This document shows, piece after piece, positions 9,092 to 18,468 of a stretch of DNA of 64,000 nucleotides. Source of the stretch: Peptoclostridium litorale DSM 5388 (GTDB lineage Bacteria; Bacillota; Clostridia; Peptostreptococcales; Peptostreptococcaceae). Positions within the stretch are counted from its first letter, which is position 1, and the number at the start of each line of letters is the position of its first letter. Below the pieces are notes generated by a model. It saw nothing but the letters and a program-made list of their open reading frames with translations. It ran no database searches and was not told the origin of the DNA. The stretch is taken from assembly GCF_900141635.1 (NCBI RefSeq), contig NZ_FSRH01000015.1, forward strand, positions 20,937-84,936, read 5' to 3'. Both the position numbers and the translations under genes were made by a program.

Positions 9092-9712
9092 ATGAACAGT
9101 TACCAGACAATTAAGAGAATCATGGATTTTATATTGTCGTTGATAGCAATGATTGTTCTTTGTCCTGTGTTTCTGATTATAGCTGTTTGGATAAAGACGG
9201 ATTCAAAGGGGCCTGTGTTCTTCAAGCAAAAGCGTATTGGCAAAGATAAGAAGCCTTTTTATATATTGAAATTTAGAACCATGAGAACGGACACACCGAG
9301 TGATATGCCTACACATATGCTTCAGAATCCAGATACATTCATCACTAAGAGTGGGAAGTTTCTTAGAAAGACAAGTCTTGATGAGTTACCTCAAATTATA
9401 AATATTATTAAAGGTGAAATGAGCATCATAGGTCCAAGGCCAGCTCTTTGGAATCAGTATGACTTAATAGCTGAAAGAGACAAATATAAGGCTAATGATA
9501 TTTATCCCGGACTTACTGGTTGGGCACAGATAAATGGCAGAGATGAACTTCTCATTGAAGTTAAGGCAAAGTTGGATGGGGAGTATATTAGCAGAATAGG
9601 ATTTTTTATGGATGTTAAGTGTTTCTTTGGGACTATTATTAGTGTATTAAAAAGTGATGGGGTTGTTGAAGGTGGAACCGAAGCGGGAAGTAAGAAAGAA
9701 GCTGTTAGTTAG
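9092..9712 (+). CDS. Undecaprenyl-phosphate sugar phosphotransferase (PglC/WcfS-like short form), 206 aa
   Basis: It transfers the first sugar-1-phosphate to the lipid carrier at the inner membrane and so starts repeat-unit assembly. A single hydrophobic N-terminal segment (about residues 10-35) is followed by the family motifs KFRTM (about 62), SLDELPQ with the catalytic Asp-Glu pair (about 94), GEMSIIGPRP and PGLTGWAQINGR (about 145). Its size is that of the minimal catalytic form. ATG 9092 follows GGAGGGTGG; a TTG upstream at 9077 would swallow this site. With the dehydratase upstream and the reductase downstream, the substrate may be UDP-QuiNAc, as for Bacteroides WcfS, but this is inferred. 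Confidence 0.9.
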   Translation: MNSYQTIKRIMDFILSLIAMIVLCPVFLIIAVWIKTDSKGPVFFKQKRIGKDKKPFYILKFRTMRTDTPSDMPTHMLQNPDTFITKSGKFLRKTSLDELPQIINIIKGEMSIIGPRPALWNQYDLIAERDKYKANDIYPGLTGWAQINGRDELLIEVKAKLDGEYISRIGFFMDVKCFFGTIISVLKSDGVVEGGTEAGSKKEAVS

Positions 9713-9726
9713 GAGACTATATTGGA

Positions 9727-10590
9727 ATGAAGAAAATACTTATTACAGGAGCTAATAGTTATGTTGGTACAAGTCTAGAAAACTGGTTAGAAAAAGAGTG
9801 TGATAAATATAAGATAGATACTGTTGATATGAGGGATGAGAAGTGGAAAGAAAAGGACTTCTCGAAGTATGATGTTGTATTTCATGTGGCTGGAATAGCT
9901 CACGTTTCATCAGATCCTAAGATGGAAGAACTATACTACAAAGTGAATAGAGATCTTACAATTGAAACTGCTGAGAAGGCTAAGGCAGAAGGTGTAAAGC
10001 AGTTTATTTTTATGAGTAGCATTATTGTATATGGCGATAGTAGCAGGAGTAAGAGAGTTATAGATAAAAATACATTTCCAACGCCAAGAAACTTTTATGG
10101 TAATAGTAAGCTCAAGGCAGAGGAAAGCATCAAGCATTTAAAATCTGATAATTTCAAGATTGTGGTGTTAAGACCACCTATGATTTATGGGAAAGGTTCA
10201 AAGGGAAACTACCCTAAATTGTCGAAGGTAGCTCAGAAAACACCGCTGTTTCCTGAAATTAACAATGAACGCAGTATGCTTCATATAGACAATCTTTGTG
10301 AGTTTATAAAGGTCATGATTGATCATGAAGAGACAGGGTTGTTCTTCCCGCAGAACAAAGAGTATGTAAAGACAAGTGAGCTGGTTAAAACGATCGCAGA
10401 AGTGCATGGAAAGAAGATATGGATGACCAGATTGTTTAATCTTGTTTTGAAATTGATGTTTGGAATCAGGACTGTGAATAAGGTATTCGGCAATTTAGTT
10501 TATGAGAAGTCCATGAGTGAATATGATAAGGCGAATTACCGAATAAGATCATTTAGAGAATCTATTGAGTTGACGGAGAGTGTAGATTGA
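9727..10590 (+). CDS. NAD-dependent epimerase/reductase of the SDR family (QuiNAc 4-reductase-like), 287 aa
   Basis: This is an extended short-chain dehydrogenase acting on a nucleotide sugar. The glycine motif appears as GANSYVGTSLE (residues 7-17) and a catalytic YGNSKLKAE near residue 122. SSIIVYG (about 98) supplies the active-site serine region. It is shorter than GalE-type enzymes, like WbpV/WreQ proteins that reduce the 4-keto group made by a 4,6-dehydratase. Its place beside a dehydratase and a PglC-like transferase supports a role in UDP-QuiNAc-type sugar formation. The exact product cannot be told from sequence alone. It is 14 bases from the transferase gene and one base overlaps the next gene. 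Confidence 0.82.
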   Translation: MKKILITGANSYVGTSLENWLEKECDKYKIDTVDMRDEKWKEKDFSKYDVVFHVAGIAHVSSDPKMEELYYKVNRDLTIETAEKAKAEGVKQFIFMSSIIVYGDSSRSKRVIDKNTFPTPRNFYGNSKLKAEESIKHLKSDNFKIVVLRPPMIYGKGSKGNYPKLSKVAQKTPLFPEINNERSMLHIDNLCEFIKVMIDHEETGLFFPQNKEYVKTSELVKTIAEVHGKKIWMTRLFNLVLKLMFGIRTVNKVFGNLVYEKSMSEYDKANYRIRSFRESIELTESVD

Positions 10591-11420
10591 TGAAGACAAA
10601 ATATAGTGTATTAATGTCAATATACAAAAAAGAAAAACCCGAGTACTTTGTTCAGAGCATAGAAAGTATGATCAATCAGATTCTCGAGCCAGATGAGATT
10701 GTTATAGTTAAAGATGGTGAATTGACAAAGGAATTAGAAGAAGTAATAGAACAATATGTAGATAATTATCCAAGTATGTTTAACATTGTACCTCTTAAAG
10801 TAAATATAGGGTTAGGGCGAGCATTGGATGAAGGCCTAAAGCATTGTAGGAATGAACTTGTAGCAAGAATGGATACAGATGATATTTCGTTACCTGAACG
10901 TTGTAAGCTACAAGTTAAGCAATTTAATGAAAACCCCGAACTATGTATTGTTGGCACAATGATTGATGAGTTTTATGATGAACCTGAAAATATAATTTCC
11001 TCTAGAGTTGTACCGACAACAAATGATGAGATATATAAATTTATGAAGCGTCGAAGTCCTTTTAATCATCCAACTGTGATGTACAAAAAAAATGAAGTGA
11101 TTCGATGTGGTGGATACGGAAAAATGAGAAGAAAACAAGACTTAGATCTGTTTTCTCGCATGATTAATAATGGGTGCGTTGCTCAGAATATTGACCAATC
11201 ACTTTTATTGTTTAGATCAAATGAAGATAACTTCAAACGAAGAAAAAGCTGGTCGTATTGTAAGAGCTATATAGAAGTTCAGTTTGAAATATGGAAAAGA
11301 GGCCACTGTGGTTTTAATGACTTAGTTTTTGTTACCGCAGGACAGTTAGTAATGTTTTTAGCTCCGATGGGACTGCTTAAGAAAATTTCTAACAAATATT
11401 TGAGAAAAAAAGTTTATTGA
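10590..11420 (+). CDS. Family 2 glycosyltransferase, 276 aa
   Basis: This GT-A enzyme presumably adds one sugar to the lipid-linked repeat unit. The N-terminus SVLMSIYKKEKPEYF matches the GT2 nucleotide-binding start. ARMDTDDISLPER (about residues 92-104) contains the metal-binding DTDD. NHPTVMYKK and a later basic region follow. The ATG overlaps the previous stop (TGATG), so translation is probably coupled. Base composition drops sharply in GC from here on. The donor and acceptor cannot be inferred. Confidence 0.88.
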   Translation: MKTKYSVLMSIYKKEKPEYFVQSIESMINQILEPDEIVIVKDGELTKELEEVIEQYVDNYPSMFNIVPLKVNIGLGRALDEGLKHCRNELVARMDTDDISLPERCKLQVKQFNENPELCIVGTMIDEFYDEPENIISSRVVPTTNDEIYKFMKRRSPFNHPTVMYKKNEVIRCGGYGKMRRKQDLDLFSRMINNGCVAQNIDQSLLLFRSNEDNFKRRKSWSYCKSYIEVQFEIWKRGHCGFNDLVFVTAGQLVMFLAPMGLLKKISNKYLRKKVY

Positions 11421-11439
11421 ATATCTGATAAAAGGGGGT

Positions 11440-12357
11440 ATGAAAATGCAAGATAAAATAAAAGAAATAATTAAAGTTATTATAAGAAACCCCAAAAGGT
11501 TAGCTGTATGTATTATTGATAACAAGTATTTTAAATGGATATCTGATGAGAAATTTATTAGATTTGTTTATTATTGTAGAACAGGAAAAAAACTTAATTT
11601 AGAAAAGCCTAATACTTATAACGAAAAACTACAATGGTTAAAATTGAATGATCATAATCCGAAATATATAAAACTGGTGGATAAATATGAAGTTAGAGAA
11701 TATATAAGAAAAGAGATAGGGGAAGAGTATTTAATTCCTCTTTTGGGGGTTTACGAAAAATTTGAAGATATTGATTTCAAGAAACTACCAGATGAATTTG
11801 TAATTAAAAGTACACATGATTCAGGGGGAGTTGTTTTATGCAATTCTAAATCTGAATTTAATATTTCAAAAGCAAAAAAGAAAATAAATAGGAGTCTTAA
11901 CCGGAATTATTACTACAAGGGTAGAGAATGGCCATATAAAAATGTAAAACCAAGAATCGTATGTGAAGCTTTAATGATTGATGAATCTGAGAAAGAATTA
12001 AAAGATTATAAGATATTTTGCTTTAATGGTGAACCTAAAGCAATACAAGTTGATTATGATAGATTTACTAATCATAAAAGAAACATTTATGACATCGATT
12101 GGAACTATATTCCGATGACTTTACATTATCCTACAGATCCGACGGTACATATTAAGAGGCCTTCTAAATTAGGCGAAATGTTAGATATTGCAAAGAAATT
12201 ATCCTCTGGATTTCCACATGTACGTGTGGATTTATATTCAATTGCAGATAAGATATATTTTGGAGAATTAACATTTATACATGGTTCTGGTTTTGAAAAG
12301 TTTGATCCAGCTGAGTTCGATGAAAGATTTGGGAAATGGATGAGTTTACCACTATGA
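11440..12357 (+). CDS. TupA-like ATP-grasp protein, 305 aa
   Basis: The sequence matches the TupA-like ATP-grasp family, named after a teichuronopeptide synthesis protein of alkaliphilic Bacillus. Typical elements are NEKLQWLKLNDHNP (about residues 61-74), DKYEVREYI, a lysine-bearing FVIKSTHDSGG loop (about 122-132), CEALM and KDYKIFCFNGEP (about 190), and a C-terminal GELTFIHGSGFEKF. ATP-grasp enzymes usually ligate a carboxylate to an amine, so it may attach an amino acid to a uronic acid of the polymer. Members in capsule loci are often listed as glycosyltransferases without proof. An AAAGGGGG ribosome site precedes the ATG. Confidence 0.8.
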   Translation: MKMQDKIKEIIKVIIRNPKRLAVCIIDNKYFKWISDEKFIRFVYYCRTGKKLNLEKPNTYNEKLQWLKLNDHNPKYIKLVDKYEVREYIRKEIGEEYLIPLLGVYEKFEDIDFKKLPDEFVIKSTHDSGGVVLCNSKSEFNISKAKKKINRSLNRNYYYKGREWPYKNVKPRIVCEALMIDESEKELKDYKIFCFNGEPKAIQVDYDRFTNHKRNIYDIDWNYIPMTLHYPTDPTVHIKRPSKLGEMLDIAKKLSSGFPHVRVDLYSIADKIYFGELTFIHGSGFEKFDPAEFDERFGKWMSLPL

Positions 12358-12422
12358 CTTGTATCAGTAATATAAAAACTTATGAATGTTACTTAAAATA
12401 AACTAATAATAAGGAGTTAGCT

Positions 12423-13496
12423 ATGAGAATTGCCTTTTTGGGAGATATTGGATTCTTGGGGGGTTACACATTTAATAATAACGGGGGCGAAAAGTTAAAG
12501 TCAATTGCTAAATTGCTTTCTAGTTATGACTATGTTGTAGGAAATCTAGAAACACCTTTTACATCTAAAAATCAAACAGTGGTGCCTAAATCTATGCATC
12601 TTAAAGCTGATAAAGATAATATTGAGTTATTAAAATTGTTAAATGTTAAAGCGGTGACATTGGGGAATAATCACATATGTGATTATGGAATTAAAGGTTT
12701 AGAAGATACGATAGCTGTATTAGAAAAAAATAATATAGATTATTTTGGTGTTAATAATAAAAATTTAAGACTTAAATATAATGGAAACAAAATATCGTTT
12801 AGTGGTTTTTGTTGCTACAGTGCAAATGGTTCTAATTACATAAATGGAAAAGGTGTTGGGATTAATGCTTTGACAAATAAGAATATCACTCAACAAATGG
12901 AAAGTGATGAGAAAGATAAGTATTTAAGTGTATTAAGTTTACATTGGGGAGATGAACATACAAATTATCCAAATAAGAATCAAATTCAATTGTCTAGAAA
13001 AATTGCTGAGAATAAGAATATTATAATTCATGGCCATCATACACATACAATTCAAGGAATTGAACAAATACATGGATCATTAATCGCTTACAGTTTAGGC
13101 AACTTTTGTTTTGATGATTGCACTTCACCTTTTGTGAAAAATTTTACTGTAAAGAAAAATGAGGACAATAAAGAATCATATATTTTATCGATAGAAATTG
13201 AAAATAATTCAATAGTTAAATACGAAGCAATCGGTATATATGATAGCGAGAGAGGAATAGTTTTAAAAGATAATTCGAGAAAAATTGATTTAATTTCTCG
13301 GGAAATTAAAAATTATAATCGTGAAGAATATGAAATAATGCGTTCTAAGCAAATATCTGACACTCGCAAAGAAAAATTTGGGAAAAGAGATTTTAAATGG
13401 TTAATGAGTAAGATGAATTATTATTCAATTGGTTCAAGATTAGGTACATTTTTAAATGCTAAAAGAAGCAATAAAGTTTATAAAAATGGTTATTAA
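12423..13496 (+). CDS. CapA/PgsA-like metallophosphoesterase-fold protein, 357 aa
   Basis: It belongs to the CapA family linked with poly-gamma-glutamate capsule. Metal-ligand motifs of the calcineurin-like fold are visible: FLGDIGF (about residues 5-11), GNLETPF (about 40), TLGNNHICDYG (about 80), LHWGDEH (about 180) and HGHHTHTIQG (about 205). No signal peptide or membrane anchor is seen, unlike PgsA, so it is predicted to be cytoplasmic. It follows the ATP-grasp gene, which may indicate a shared role in adding or processing an amino-acid or phosphate substituent. The actual reaction is unknown. Confidence 0.82.
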   Translation: MRIAFLGDIGFLGGYTFNNNGGEKLKSIAKLLSSYDYVVGNLETPFTSKNQTVVPKSMHLKADKDNIELLKLLNVKAVTLGNNHICDYGIKGLEDTIAVLEKNNIDYFGVNNKNLRLKYNGNKISFSGFCCYSANGSNYINGKGVGINALTNKNITQQMESDEKDKYLSVLSLHWGDEHTNYPNKNQIQLSRKIAENKNIIIHGHHTHTIQGIEQIHGSLIAYSLGNFCFDDCTSPFVKNFTVKKNEDNKESYILSIEIENNSIVKYEAIGIYDSERGIVLKDNSRKIDLISREIKNYNREEYEIMRSKQISDTRKEKFGKRDFKWLMSKMNYYSIGSRLGTFLNAKRSNKVYKNGY

Positions 13497-13521
13497 GGAT
13501 TTTAGCAATTTGAGGAGGAAT

Positions 13522-14742
13522 ATGTCATTGAAAAAGACAATTGTTTATATAGGTGATTTTCTTTTTCCGCATGGCAATGCTGGTGGACAATTAGTGTTTG
13601 CGAATGGAAATGTTTTTAAGGAAATGGGTTATAATGTTATATTTATTGGGAATTCAAAAACAATTGATTCCAATATAAAACTTTCTGATACAGAAAAAGA
13701 AATCTCAGGATTCAAGAGTTATACAATACCTTTTAAAAAACAGATTTCTGATATAAAAAATATTAGTAAAATTAATGCACAGATTATTAATTTGTTTAAT
13801 TCATATAATGATGACATTAAAGCCGTGATTTGTTACGGATCACCAACATTAGCAATCACCATTTTATCTATTAGGAATTGGTGCAGAAAAAATAATGTCC
13901 CTTTTATTGGGAACCTTGTTGATATATCAGCTTTATCACATGGTTCTATACCTAACAGAATTTTGAAATGGACTGACAAGACCTTTTTACGTTCAATATT
14001 TAAGTATAGTTCTGATGGAGTAATTGCAGTGAGTGATTATATTAAACAGTATTTTGAGTATGGAAATAAAGCAATGATTATTTTGCCACCATTAGTCGTT
14101 ACAGAGCGCCTGCCTCAATATATTTATAATTCAAGAGATAAACTTAATATTGTGTATGCAGGTATCCCATTTCCGGTTGATGGTAGAAAAGTTGATGAAT
14201 CGTCATATAAGGATAGACTTGATATTACCATCGATCTCTTGGGGGAAGTTTGCAGAATCAACAAAAAATTCACATTTAATATATATGGAATCACAAAAGA
14301 TGAATATTTAGGGGTTGTTGGAAAACATAAACAATTATTAAGTGAGTTATCTGACACTATACTTTTTCATGGAAATACTAAAAATGAGGATGTTCTTCGA
14401 ATTATATCTAATGCAGATTTTACAATTAACTTAAGGAATGTAAATAGAATGACAACAGCTGGTTTTTCCACTAAATTTGTTGAGAGTATTAGTTGTGGTA
14501 CGCCTGCAATTACGACCAATACAAGTGATTTATCAAAATATTTAATAGACGGTAAGAACGGCTTTTTTATTAATATTGATGATAGAAAAGAAGCTGTGAA
14601 TAAACTTCAGGAAATATTGAATTTGAATCCTGAAAGAATTCAACAAATGAAAAAACAATGTTATGAATCAAGACTATTTGATTATAGGAGATATACAGAT
14701 GAAATGAAGCAGTTTTTAGATTGCATAACTAATAACAAATAA
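13522..14742 (+). CDS. Family 4-type (GT-B) glycosyltransferase, 406 aa
   Basis: This is a retaining GT-B-fold glycosyltransferase. An N-terminal acceptor domain begins YIGDFLFPHGNAGGQ, and the C-terminal donor domain has LNIVYAG, ILFHGNTKNED and a KFVESISCGTPAI motif with the conserved glutamate. The ATG at 13522 has GAGGAGG upstream; an earlier in-frame start at 13456 would overlap the capA-like gene by 41 bases and has no ribosome site. It is part of the AT-rich operon. Confidence 0.87.
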   Translation: MSLKKTIVYIGDFLFPHGNAGGQLVFANGNVFKEMGYNVIFIGNSKTIDSNIKLSDTEKEISGFKSYTIPFKKQISDIKNISKINAQIINLFNSYNDDIKAVICYGSPTLAITILSIRNWCRKNNVPFIGNLVDISALSHGSIPNRILKWTDKTFLRSIFKYSSDGVIAVSDYIKQYFEYGNKAMIILPPLVVTERLPQYIYNSRDKLNIVYAGIPFPVDGRKVDESSYKDRLDITIDLLGEVCRINKKFTFNIYGITKDEYLGVVGKHKQLLSELSDTILFHGNTKNEDVLRIISNADFTINLRNVNRMTTAGFSTKFVESISCGTPAITTNTSDLSKYLIDGKNGFFINIDDRKEAVNKLQEILNLNPERIQQMKKQCYESRLFDYRRYTDEMKQFLDCITNNK

Positions 14743-14791
14743 ATGCTTAGAAAATATAGTAAACTTTTCAATAAAAAATTCGAGGAATGAT

Positions 14792-16033
14792 ATGAATATG
14801 AGTAAAGAAATTGAATACGCTTTTTTAGGGGGAATATTTCCTAAAGACCTACAAAGCGAAGTAAAAGAGAAATCAATAGGGAATATTCAGTATGCAGCAA
14901 ACACTCTACAATGGAATTTAATAAATGGTATAGAAAGCAATATTTCTGGGCCAATTAAATTATTTAATAGAATGTTTATCGGTTCTTTCCCAAATAAGTA
15001 TAAAGATTTTTATATCAAAACAAAAGTTTTTAGCCATGAAGAAGGAGCTTGTGATATAAACATTGGTTTTATTAATGTTTTGTTTATAAAACAGCTACTA
15101 ATACCAAAGGTTGCCAATAAATACTTGCTCGATTGGATAAATGATAATAATGACAAAAAAAAGGTGTTATTTGTATATTCGAGCAATTTTTTAGAAAGCA
15201 TTACATTTGTAAAAAAGATAGATTCTTCAGTACATATATGTCTTATACTCCCTGACTTACCGTCTTTTATGAATATGGATAAATCCAATAGTATTCTTTA
15301 TAAATGCCTTAATCGTTCTAACCAGAAAGCACTATTAAATAATATTAGGTATATAGATAGCTTTGTTATTTTAACTGATCAAATGGCAGAGGTACTAAGT
15401 ATCAAAAACAAGAAACCTCATGTTGTTATTGAGGGGATGGTTTCAGATAGTAATAGCGATATCAATCAAAATGATAATGATATAAAAGTAAATACAATAT
15501 GCTATACTGGGACGCTAACAAAAAAATATGGAATAATGGATTTAGTTAAAGCATTTCGGTTAATAGAGAATGAAGAATATAGACTTGTAATTTGTGGAAG
15601 TGGCGAAGCAGAAGCGGAAATTAAGAAAATTGCCTTAAATGATCCTAGGATTGAATATAAAGGAATAATTCCACGTGAAGAAGCTATAAAAATACAAAAA
15701 AATTCAACAGTTCTGGTGAATCCTAGGAAGAACAATGAAATTTATACAAAATATTCTTTTCCCTCGAAAATAATGGAGTATATGATAGCTGGAAGACCTA
15801 TTGTTTGCTATAAATTAGATGGTATGCCAGATGAATATGACGATTTTTTAAATTATGTTCATGATAACTCAATTGAAAGCTTAAAAAATAAATTAGTTGA
15901 AGTAGTTTCTATGAAACAAGAAGAACTAATAAACCAAGGTATTAAGAATAGGAATTTTGTTCTAGAGAATAAGAACAACAACATTCAAGCGAAAAAAATT
16001 TTACAGATGATTGATACTACTCTTATTAAGTAG
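14792..16033 (+). CDS. Family 4-type glycosyltransferase, 413 aa
   Basis: This is a GT-B glycosyltransferase. The N-terminus lacks an obvious signal. The donor domain carries CYTGTLTKKYGIMDLVKAF (about 229-247), LVICGSGEAE, YKGIIPREEA and a KYSFPSKIMEYMIAGRPI motif (about 322-340) with the conserved glutamate. It shows no membrane segments. Sugar specificity is not readable from the sequence. It is 49 bases downstream of the previous glycosyltransferase in the same operon. Confidence 0.87.
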   Translation: MNMSKEIEYAFLGGIFPKDLQSEVKEKSIGNIQYAANTLQWNLINGIESNISGPIKLFNRMFIGSFPNKYKDFYIKTKVFSHEEGACDINIGFINVLFIKQLLIPKVANKYLLDWINDNNDKKKVLFVYSSNFLESITFVKKIDSSVHICLILPDLPSFMNMDKSNSILYKCLNRSNQKALLNNIRYIDSFVILTDQMAEVLSIKNKKPHVVIEGMVSDSNSDINQNDNDIKVNTICYTGTLTKKYGIMDLVKAFRLIENEEYRLVICGSGEAEAEIKKIALNDPRIEYKGIIPREEAIKIQKNSTVLVNPRKNNEIYTKYSFPSKIMEYMIAGRPIVCYKLDGMPDEYDDFLNYVHDNSIESLKNKLVEVVSMKQEELINQGIKNRNFVLENKNNNIQAKKILQMIDTTLIK

Positions 16034-16084
16034 TAAAAAAATTAAATGCTGAATTGAGCGATGAAAGAAAAGTAGGTATGAATA

Positions 16085-17209
16085 ATGTTACTATATACAA
16101 GTTTGATTTTTGTAATACTGATATATGGACTTTTTGAAAAAAAGAAATCACGGATAGCTTTACCATCAATATCAACAGTTAAAACTAAAAGGTATTTAAA
16201 TGTAAATAATTTGTTTTTGCTTTTAATTTTCACGTTGATGTTCATTTTAATCGCATTTCGGGGTGATTTTTCTGCAGACTATATAAATTATGAGACACAT
16301 TATCAAATTGCAAAAAAAATATCATGGAATAATATTTTTAGAAATGGGTTAAGAGTAGGAGGAGCAGGAGATGTTGAATTTGGGTTTTATGTTTTGATGA
16401 AAACCATCGGAACATTTACATCAAATTCAATTTGGTTATTTAGTATTGTTGCGTTACTTACGATTTATCCGATTTATATAAGTGTGAGGGATGAGTCAGA
16501 AATACAATGGCTTAGTATGCTATTGTTTATTGTGTTTGGATCATTTATTTCTTCTTTCAATGTTATCAGAGCAATTTTAGCATACTCGATTTTATTTTAT
16601 AATCGTCAATATATATATGATAAGCGATATTTTAGATATGTTGTAATAATATTATTATCAAGTTTTATTCATTCTAGTTCACTTCTAATGATTGTGGTTG
16701 TGTTATTAGATATGCTAAGGTTGAACAATAAGATTTATATCTTCTTATGGTTACCATTATCTCTAATTATATTTATTTTTAGCCATAAACTAATATTGCT
16801 TGCAGATGGCATTTTATATGACAGCTTTTTTTCGGAAATCTATCAACATGGCATTAGTAAAGTGAGTTACGGGAATATAATCGCACCGGCATTACTTGGT
16901 ATTTTCTTTATTGTAGGTAGCTTATTGATAAATAATGACGATAGAAAATATAAGATTGGTTTAATAACTACATCTTTATGGATCTTTTTTAGAATAAGTA
17001 TGATAAATTTCTCTTTGATGAGGCGCTTTGCAGATATGATGTCACTCTATATGATTATATTTCTTCCATATATGATAACTAGATTGCCATTAGGCAAAAG
17101 TATAAAATTAACCACTAAAATAGTTTTAGCAATGGCAACAATAGCTTTATTTTACTATACAATGAAAGATTCTCCATATAATTCATATTATTTTATTTGG
17201 GATAGATGA
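16085..17209 (+). CDS. EpsG-family polysaccharide polymerase (Wzy-like), 374 aa
   Basis: This multi-spanning membrane protein has about ten hydrophobic segments and the EpsG-family hallmark FRGDFSADYINYETHY near residues 59-74. This class polymerises flipped repeat units on the outer membrane face. No other polymerase is found in the first cluster, so it is its likely Wzy. AT content is very high. The start is an ATG after GTAGGTATGAATA; the ribosome site is weak. Confidence 0.85.
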   Translation: MLLYTSLIFVILIYGLFEKKKSRIALPSISTVKTKRYLNVNNLFLLLIFTLMFILIAFRGDFSADYINYETHYQIAKKISWNNIFRNGLRVGGAGDVEFGFYVLMKTIGTFTSNSIWLFSIVALLTIYPIYISVRDESEIQWLSMLLFIVFGSFISSFNVIRAILAYSILFYNRQYIYDKRYFRYVVIILLSSFIHSSSLLMIVVVLLDMLRLNNKIYIFLWLPLSLIIFIFSHKLILLADGILYDSFFSEIYQHGISKVSYGNIIAPALLGIFFIVGSLLINNDDRKYKIGLITTSLWIFFRISMINFSLMRRFADMMSLYMIIFLPYMITRLPLGKSIKLTTKIVLAMATIALFYYTMKDSPYNSYYFIWDR

Positions 17210-17254
17210 TTATTTAAAGTGTTATAGATGAAAAATTAGATGAGGAGTTTTTAG

Positions 17255-18466
17255 ATGAAGAGAATCCTAAAAAGAGTGATTTTTAATTTGATAGACCGAC
17301 AAAAATTTTACAAGTATAGGCGGTTATTAGCAAAATTATTATCATTTAAGAAAAATATTGTTACTAAATTTGAAATTGACTCTTATGGCGATAATGAATC
17401 GGATACTTTTTTTGGCTATTATGATATTAGCCCTTTTCAAAATGACAAATTAGCTTATATTTCGGTAAAAAAAGATGAAAAAGAAGCGGATATAATTATC
17501 AGAGATATTGAGACAGGAAAAGAAAAAACAGTTGGAGCAACATCTGCATGGAATTGGCAGCAGGGTTCTAGACTTCGATGGGTTCCAAATAGACAAGACC
17601 ATGTTATATATAACGATTTTGAAAACAACCAATTTGTTACAAAAATCGTTGATATTTCGAGTGGTGAAATAGCGGTTAAACAATGGCCTTTTTATGATAT
17701 TGATTATACTGGAAGGATTGGAATAACTCTTGATTTTTTAAGGTTAGGAGTTATGCGTCCCGGATATGGTTATACAAATTTACCATATGTAGAACCGCAA
17801 TCATTAAATGATGAAGGGATAACAATTGTTGATTTATTAGAAGAAACTACTAAGAAGGTTATAACTTACGAATTGATATCAAAGGTTATGGGCCAAAATG
17901 AGAATACTAACAACTATGAAAATAGTTATATAAATCATTTATCATTCTCTCCATCAGGTAATAAATTTTTGTTTTTTTGGATTCAAATAGCTGAGAACAA
18001 TATTCATAAAGCAAATCTTCTGGTTTATGATATTGAAAAAGCAGAATTAACTGTATTAGAAAAGGAACTTTCAGTATCGCATTATGATTGGATTGATGAT
18101 GAATCAATTGTGGTCACTGCATATGACAAAAATAGAACATGTAGATACTATATTTATAATGTTAATGGCGAGAGACAAGATTTTATGCATGATATTCTTG
18201 TTGGGGATGGACATCCTACATGGATAGGTAATGGAAAAGTGATTACTGACACATATGTAGACAAAAAGGGATATCAGAAAGTCTTGTTAATTGATATTAA
18301 CGGAGAAAAGGTTGATCAGTTAGTTGATATATACAGTACTCACAAACATGTAGGAGAGAGAAGATGTGATTTGCATCCTAGAGTTGATGCGGAAACCGAA
18401 CATATCTGCTTTGATGCGGATGTGAATGGACATAGAAAGTTATACTTGTTGAAAGGTTGGGAGTAG
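17255..18466 (+). CDS. Beta-propeller-like protein of unknown function in a capsule locus, 403 aa
   Basis: No clear family name is recognised. The N-terminus is basic and amphipathic. From about residue 45 the sequence has repeating beta-blade features like TolB/PD40 propellers: FFGYYDISPFQNDKLAYI, WNWQQGSRLRWVPN, NHLSFSPSGNKFLFFW, YDWIDDESIVVTAYD, and DGHPTWIGNGKVITDTY. A DLHPR motif near the C-terminus recalls oligogalacturonate-lyase-like propellers. No signal peptide is seen. It may modify or sense the glycan, or be a glycosyltransferase helper. It lies between Wzy and a glycosyltransferase. Confidence 0.7.
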   Translation: MKRILKRVIFNLIDRQKFYKYRRLLAKLLSFKKNIVTKFEIDSYGDNESDTFFGYYDISPFQNDKLAYISVKKDEKEADIIIRDIETGKEKTVGATSAWNWQQGSRLRWVPNRQDHVIYNDFENNQFVTKIVDISSGEIAVKQWPFYDIDYTGRIGITLDFLRLGVMRPGYGYTNLPYVEPQSLNDEGITIVDLLEETTKKVITYELISKVMGQNENTNNYENSYINHLSFSPSGNKFLFFWIQIAENNIHKANLLVYDIEKAELTVLEKELSVSHYDWIDDESIVVTAYDKNRTCRYYIYNVNGERQDFMHDILVGDGHPTWIGNGKVITDTYVDKKGYQKVLLIDINGEKVDQLVDIYSTHKHVGERRCDLHPRVDAETEHICFDADVNGHRKLYLLKGWE

Positions 18467-18468
18467 GT

